Positions 6,860 through 9,261 of a stretch of 9,261 nt of DNA are shown here, one piece after another. Both the position numbers and the translations under genes were made by a program. This stretch comes from Patescibacteria group bacterium. GTDB taxonomy: Bacteria > Patescibacteriota > Patescibacteriia > Patescibacteriales > GWC2-42-12. Numbering within the stretch: position 1 is the stretch's first letter; each line of letters starts with the position of its first letter. Under the pieces are notes generated by a model. That model was given only the letters and a program-made list of their open reading frames with translations. It did no database searches and was not told where the DNA came from. Location: contig JAHJAP010000115.1 in assembly GCA_018813805.1 (NCBI GenBank), forward strand, positions 1-9,261, given 5' to 3'.

Positions 6860-8599
6860 TTACCCTCCTTTTTTTATTTGCGAGGAAATAAGTTCAAGCA
6901 ATGCGCTTGCTCCCTCCCCCGGCCCCTTAGTTTCCCAACCTGGTATTCCAAGTCTGGTTCTAAGTTGACCGACAAAAATATTTTTCTTAAATGCAAATTT
7001 AAAAATTTTTCTCGCTAAACATTCATGAAGCTCCTTGTATTGAATTGGACCAAAGGGGTTAGCAAAGTAACTATGTCCAATTCCAATTAACGTAGTCGTT
7101 CCCTTTGACATAGATGCTCCCTCACGAAAAACGTAAAGTGCGTCCTTGTAAGAAGAAAAACGCTCAATAACAGGATTATAGTGGTCAACTTGCTCATAAT
7201 TATTGGCATACAGTAAATGGTCAACTGCATACCCTTTTGTTATATTATCAAAAGTTGTGACGGGGAGTACAATTCTAGCATTAGTTTCCTTTATGCTCAT
7301 AATAATTGCCCTGTCAATTTGTTCCATCGCAAAGCCTGGGTGTAAATCATCAAGCCTCAAAAAAGCCCCTGTCTCAGTCCCATATGCTAAGAATTCGTCT
7401 TCAGGACTAATTTCCAACGACCCCATATCATCAGCGATAATAATTATATCACTAATATACTCGCTTCCTACGGCTTGAAGCGCTGCTAGAGTTTCGGATT
7501 TACCTGTTGCAGTGTCCCCAATAATTAAGACCCCCGCCTTATTGCCATTTTTCAAAAGAATATGTACCATCATTCCGTGGTATGGCATTTTTCCTTGCTT
7601 CATAATAGCAATATTATGAAGCGTTAACGTCATTTTCTTTAAATATCCAAAATACCCAAATTCTTTACTTGCTGGTATTGTCCCAACAAGAACTCCATTC
7701 TTAGTGTCATCAAAAAACACTGCTTCACGCAATATTTTTTCATCCATTCCATAAACAACAATCCCGTCTGGTTTTTTTTCTAAATCATCCTCAGCTAATT
7801 CAAAAAGATTGGCCAAAGAACAACCAAGTTCCATAAAAACTTGGTGAAAAAAGATATAAATCAGTAAATTACCAACCTTAGCTGGATAACACAACCATTC
7901 AGTTAAATCAGGGCACCATCCTTCTAGTGGATTTTTTTCAATTTTTTTAAATTGTCCATCTCTCTTATTCATCGAAGGATTGACAATGATAGGTGGGCTT
8001 AAAACCACCTGTCGAATCATCGGGATAGACCGAAGGATTTCATATGGACAAGGCCATTCTGTTTCAACAACAACTAGTCCAAATTGACTACCAGCATGAA
8101 CTTGCCGGTAGATTTTGCATTGATGCCCCATAATATTTTCTTCCATATTACGGTAAACAACTTTAATCAAGTGACTAAGTCGTTCTGTCGCCTTGTTAAA
8201 AACCCTATGATCGATTTTTTCAAAACAAATAAAAAAACGAATAAAACTTCGCCAATAGTTATATAGCCCCTCCACGAAGTTATTCAGGAGTTCGGGTTTT
8301 TTCATGAAATTCCTTATTACTTCTGGAAATATAACCCCTGACAAATCAACAGGATCGTTACTTAATAATTTAAGTGTGCTTATTAGATTGTTTATTGTTT
8401 TTTCTTCAATATCCTCATTGGTATTGTCAAAAATAGCCAAAAGAGGAGAATTGTGTTTGTCAAGATAATCAACAAACCTCATTACCACCTCAGCGAACAA
8501 CTCGCTTTCTATAAGTTCCTTTGTTGTTTGGCAAATTGCCTTTTTTCCCATTTGCATAATGCATTTATCTCCTGTAAATACTGTGCTGTTTAATAACAT
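6860..8599 (-). CDS. Divergent phosphoenolpyruvate carboxykinase-like protein (579 aa)
   Basis: The C-terminal half (about 300-579) aligns by motif with ATP-type PEP carboxykinase, which interconverts oxaloacetate and PEP using ATP and Mn2+. Seen: YFGYLKK (316-322) and His341, with Lys322 to His341 spaced 19 residues, as I recall the Lys and His metal ligands of E. coli PckA; P-loop GDTATGKSET (361-370); acidic ADD (389-391); GAFLR (411-415); ETNARIVLP (438-446), whose Arg442 matches the catalytic Arg of the enzyme's TRVSYP motif; and FGPIQY (516-521). The P-loop wording GKSET also recalls HPr kinase, a structural relative. Residues 1 to about 280 are unrecognised, and I do not find the TGRSP substrate-binding motif of PckA, so activity on oxaloacetate is unproven. 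Nine 60-base rows counted by hand give about 38% GC, against about 15-33% in three clpB rows. It has a strong ribosome binding site, a terminator, and a tRNA gene on each side, suggesting acquisition. Confidence 0.75.
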   Translation of the reverse strand: MLLNSTVFTGDKCIMQMGKKAICQTTKELIESELFAEVVMRFVDYLDKHNSPLLAIFDNTNEDIEEKTINNLISTLKLLSNDPVDLSGVIFPEVIRNFMKKPELLNNFVEGLYNYWRSFIRFFICFEKIDHRVFNKATERLSHLIKVVYRNMEENIMGHQCKIYRQVHAGSQFGLVVVETEWPCPYEILRSIPMIRQVVLSPPIIVNPSMNKRDGQFKKIEKNPLEGWCPDLTEWLCYPAKVGNLLIYIFFHQVFMELGCSLANLFELAEDDLEKKPDGIVVYGMDEKILREAVFFDDTKNGVLVGTIPASKEFGYFGYLKKMTLTLHNIAIMKQGKMPYHGMMVHILLKNGNKAGVLIIGDTATGKSETLAALQAVGSEYISDIIIIADDMGSLEISPEDEFLAYGTETGAFLRLDDLHPGFAMEQIDRAIIMSIKETNARIVLPVTTFDNITKGYAVDHLLYANNYEQVDHYNPVIERFSSYKDALYVFREGASMSKGTTTLIGIGHSYFANPFGPIQYKELHECLARKIFKFAFKKNIFVGQLRTRLGIPGWETKGPGEGASALLELISSQIKKGG

Positions 8600-8604
8600 G
8601 ACAT

Positions 8605-8610
8605 CCTCCC
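8605..8610 (-). promoter_or_regulatory. Strong ribosome binding site of the PEPCK-like gene
   Basis: GGGAGG (8610-8605 on the minus strand) ends 5 bases before the ATG at 8599. It is the best Shine-Dalgarno match in the window and contrasts with its mostly Shine-Dalgarno-poor neighbours. It supports this ATG over the Met codons at residues 15 and 17. Confidence 0.8.
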
Positions 8611-8654
8611 TTTTTATTTTTTTATTTTTGTAAATTTTTAAAGTTCAAAATTAG

Positions 8655-8727
8655 TGCGCCGTGCAGGATTTGAACCTGCGACCATCAGCTTAAAAGGCTG
8701 TTGCTCTACCAACTGAGCTAACGGCGC
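8655..8727 (-). tRNA. tRNA-Lys (anticodon UUU)
   Basis: The 73-nt cloverleaf has acceptor GCGCCGT/ACGGCGC, D stem GCTC/GAGC, anticodon loop CTTTTAA (anticodon TTT), T arm GCAGG-TTCAAAT-CCTGC and discriminator A. CCA is not encoded. The outermost anticodon-stem pair (27:43) is A:A. The PEPCK-like gene starts 55 bases downstream on the same strand, so the two may be co-transcribed. The palindromic repeat lies 5 bases before its 5' end. Confidence 0.96.
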
Positions 8728-8774
8728 TTAATGGGTCTGTCGCCGAATACCGTATTCGGCGACAGACCCTTAAT
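8728..8774. repeat. TTAAT-flanked palindromic repeat element, copy 2 (perfect)
   Basis: GGGTCTGTCGCCGAATAC (8733-8750), a single C, and its exact reverse complement (8752-8769) form a 37-bp perfect palindrome. TTAAT lies on both sides in direct orientation (8728-8732 and 8770-8774). It is much richer in GC than the surroundings and would form a strong cruciform or RNA hairpin just upstream of tRNA-Lys. Confidence 0.95.
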
Positions 8775-8781
8775 CAAAAAA

Positions 8782-8798
8782 ATCTGTTATATACAGAT
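8782..8798. repeat. Small operator-like inverted repeat
   Basis: ATCTGT (8782-8787), TATAT, ACAGAT (8793-8798): 6-bp perfect arms around an A/T centre, in the spacer between the metallopeptidase gene and tRNA-Lys. It may be a protein-binding site or overlap a -10 region, but no regulator is identified and chance is possible in AT-rich DNA. Confidence 0.3.
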
Positions 8799-8846
8799 AA
8801 TTATTGCTAATAATAAAATAACATATAGTAAATAAAAAAACAAGGA

Positions 8847-9224
8847 TTATTTACAACATCTACCAGCTTGATTAGCTCCTTTTTCATTTGAGCCAAAATG
8901 ATGAGCAATTTCATGTCTAACAGTGCTAGTAATTTTTTCTTTAATTTCCTGAAAATTAGCGCAACTTTTAGCTATAGCTAAACGAAAAATAGTAATACGA
9001 TCAGGTAAAACTGCCCCAAAATTTAATGCCTTAGCCTGACAATAGCCTTCAAATAAACCATACAAAGAATCACCTCTTTGAAGTTTAATTTTTTTAAGTT
9101 GCTCAACTGTTGGATAATCATCAACAAAAATTGCCAAATTATTTAATTTAATTTTAAACTTATCAGGCAAACTGTTTAATGCTTGACTAACCAATTCTTC
9201 AAATTGTTGATTATTAATTTCCAT
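8847..9224 (-). CDS. Small zincin-type metallopeptidase (PF06262-like)
   Basis: The 125-residue protein has the layout of the short, probably cytoplasmic zinc metallopeptidase family PF06262 (formerly DUF1025): an N-terminal helix (FEELVSQALNSLP, 8-20), a NLAIFVDDYP strand (29-38), SLYGLFEGY (53-61), the LPDRITIFR segment (73-81) and the zinc-binding helix with HEIAHHFG (104-111). His104 and His108 are the HExxH ligands and Glu105 the catalytic residue. The substrate is unknown for the family. The C-terminal tail ends with a Cys-Cys pair. The length is near the family's usual 110-130. No Shine-Dalgarno sequence precedes the ATG; a half palindromic repeat ends 3 bases before it. There is no obvious terminator before tRNA-Lys apart from the palindromic repeat at 8733-8769. 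Confidence 0.88.
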   Translation of the reverse strand: MEINNQQFEELVSQALNSLPDKFKIKLNNLAIFVDDYPTVEQLKKIKLQRGDSLYGLFEGYCQAKALNFGAVLPDRITIFRLAIAKSCANFQEIKEKITSTVRHEIAHHFGSNEKGANQAGRCCK

Positions 9225-9227
9225 AGA

Positions 9228-9247
9228 GTATTCGGTGACAGACCCTT
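9228..9247. repeat. Half copy (single arm) of the palindromic repeat element
   Basis: GTATTCGGTGACAGACCC (9228-9245) matches the right arm of copy 2 (8752-8769) at 17 of 18 positions and is followed by TT. The partner arm is missing: the sequence to its left is the start of the metallopeptidase gene. The TTAAT flank is not conserved here (TTGTT). Confidence 0.85.
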
Positions 9248-9261
9248 GTTCAAATTAGCTG

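Noticed and set aside
6861..6871. GGAGGG near the end of the PEPCK-like gene as a ribosome site for a further gene
   Set aside because: It encodes the last residues of the gene, and only a terminator and tRNA-Thr follow on that strand.
7203..7478. Plus-strand ORF of 91 codons opposite the PEPCK-like gene
   Set aside because: It overlaps the conserved P-loop region of the sense gene and has no supporting start or motif.
6758..8654. Integrative element with tRNA attachment sites around the PEPCK-like gene
   Set aside because: No integrase gene and no second copy of the tRNA-Lys or tRNA-Thr 3' end was found in the interval.
3804..9247. CRISPR array from the repeated GGGTCTGTCGCCGAATAC units
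   Set aside because: The three copies are kilobases apart or differ in length, with no regular spacers and no cas genes.

Overview
The window is an AT-rich, gene-dense bacterial segment. I infer a Candidate Phyla Radiation (Patescibacteria) genome. The reasons are A/T-rich codon use, a secreted protein with a Kazal-like motif followed by DUF5666-like beta repeats, a small zincin-type metallopeptidase, short intergenic gaps, and tRNA genes without an encoded CCA. No single gene proves the phylum, so treat this as a moderate-confidence inference.

Left part (1-2016, minus strand): the N-terminus of glutamyl-tRNA synthetase runs off the left edge. A repeat-rich spacer follows, then a two-gene unit: a WecG/TagA/CpsF-type glycosyltransferase fused to a Nudix-like domain, overlapping by 4 nt a 60-residue single-pass membrane protein. 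The fusion gene diverges from a secreted surface protein (2059-3750, plus strand). Two good promoters lie back to back here with overlapping -35 boxes, and the minus-strand one predicts a leaderless mRNA beginning at an ATG inside the longest open frame.

Middle (3751-6660, plus strand): a 19-bp A/T-rich terminator hairpin, a palindromic repeat element, then a heat-shock control region (consensus-like sigma-70 promoter plus a perfect CIRCE operator for HrcA). This drives a ClpB-type disaggregase. The ClpB has a full-length middle domain, yet carries an Ile-Gly-Phe loop at the position where ClpA/ClpC/ClpX bind ClpP.

Right part (6685-9261, minus strand): tRNA-Thr(UGU) and tRNA-Lys(UUU) flank a 579-residue gene related to phosphoenolpyruvate carboxykinase. 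That gene has higher GC than its neighbours and the strongest Shine-Dalgarno sequence in the window, which suggests acquisition. Beyond tRNA-Lys lie a perfect 18-bp-arm copy of the palindromic repeat and a small zinc metallopeptidase gene. A half copy of the same repeat forms the sequence just upstream of that gene's start.

The most interesting items are the ClpB/ClpC hybrid under CIRCE control, the divergent PEPCK-like enzyme between two tRNAs, the dispersed TTAAT-flanked palindrome, the glycosyltransferase-Nudix fusion, and the back-to-back promoters.
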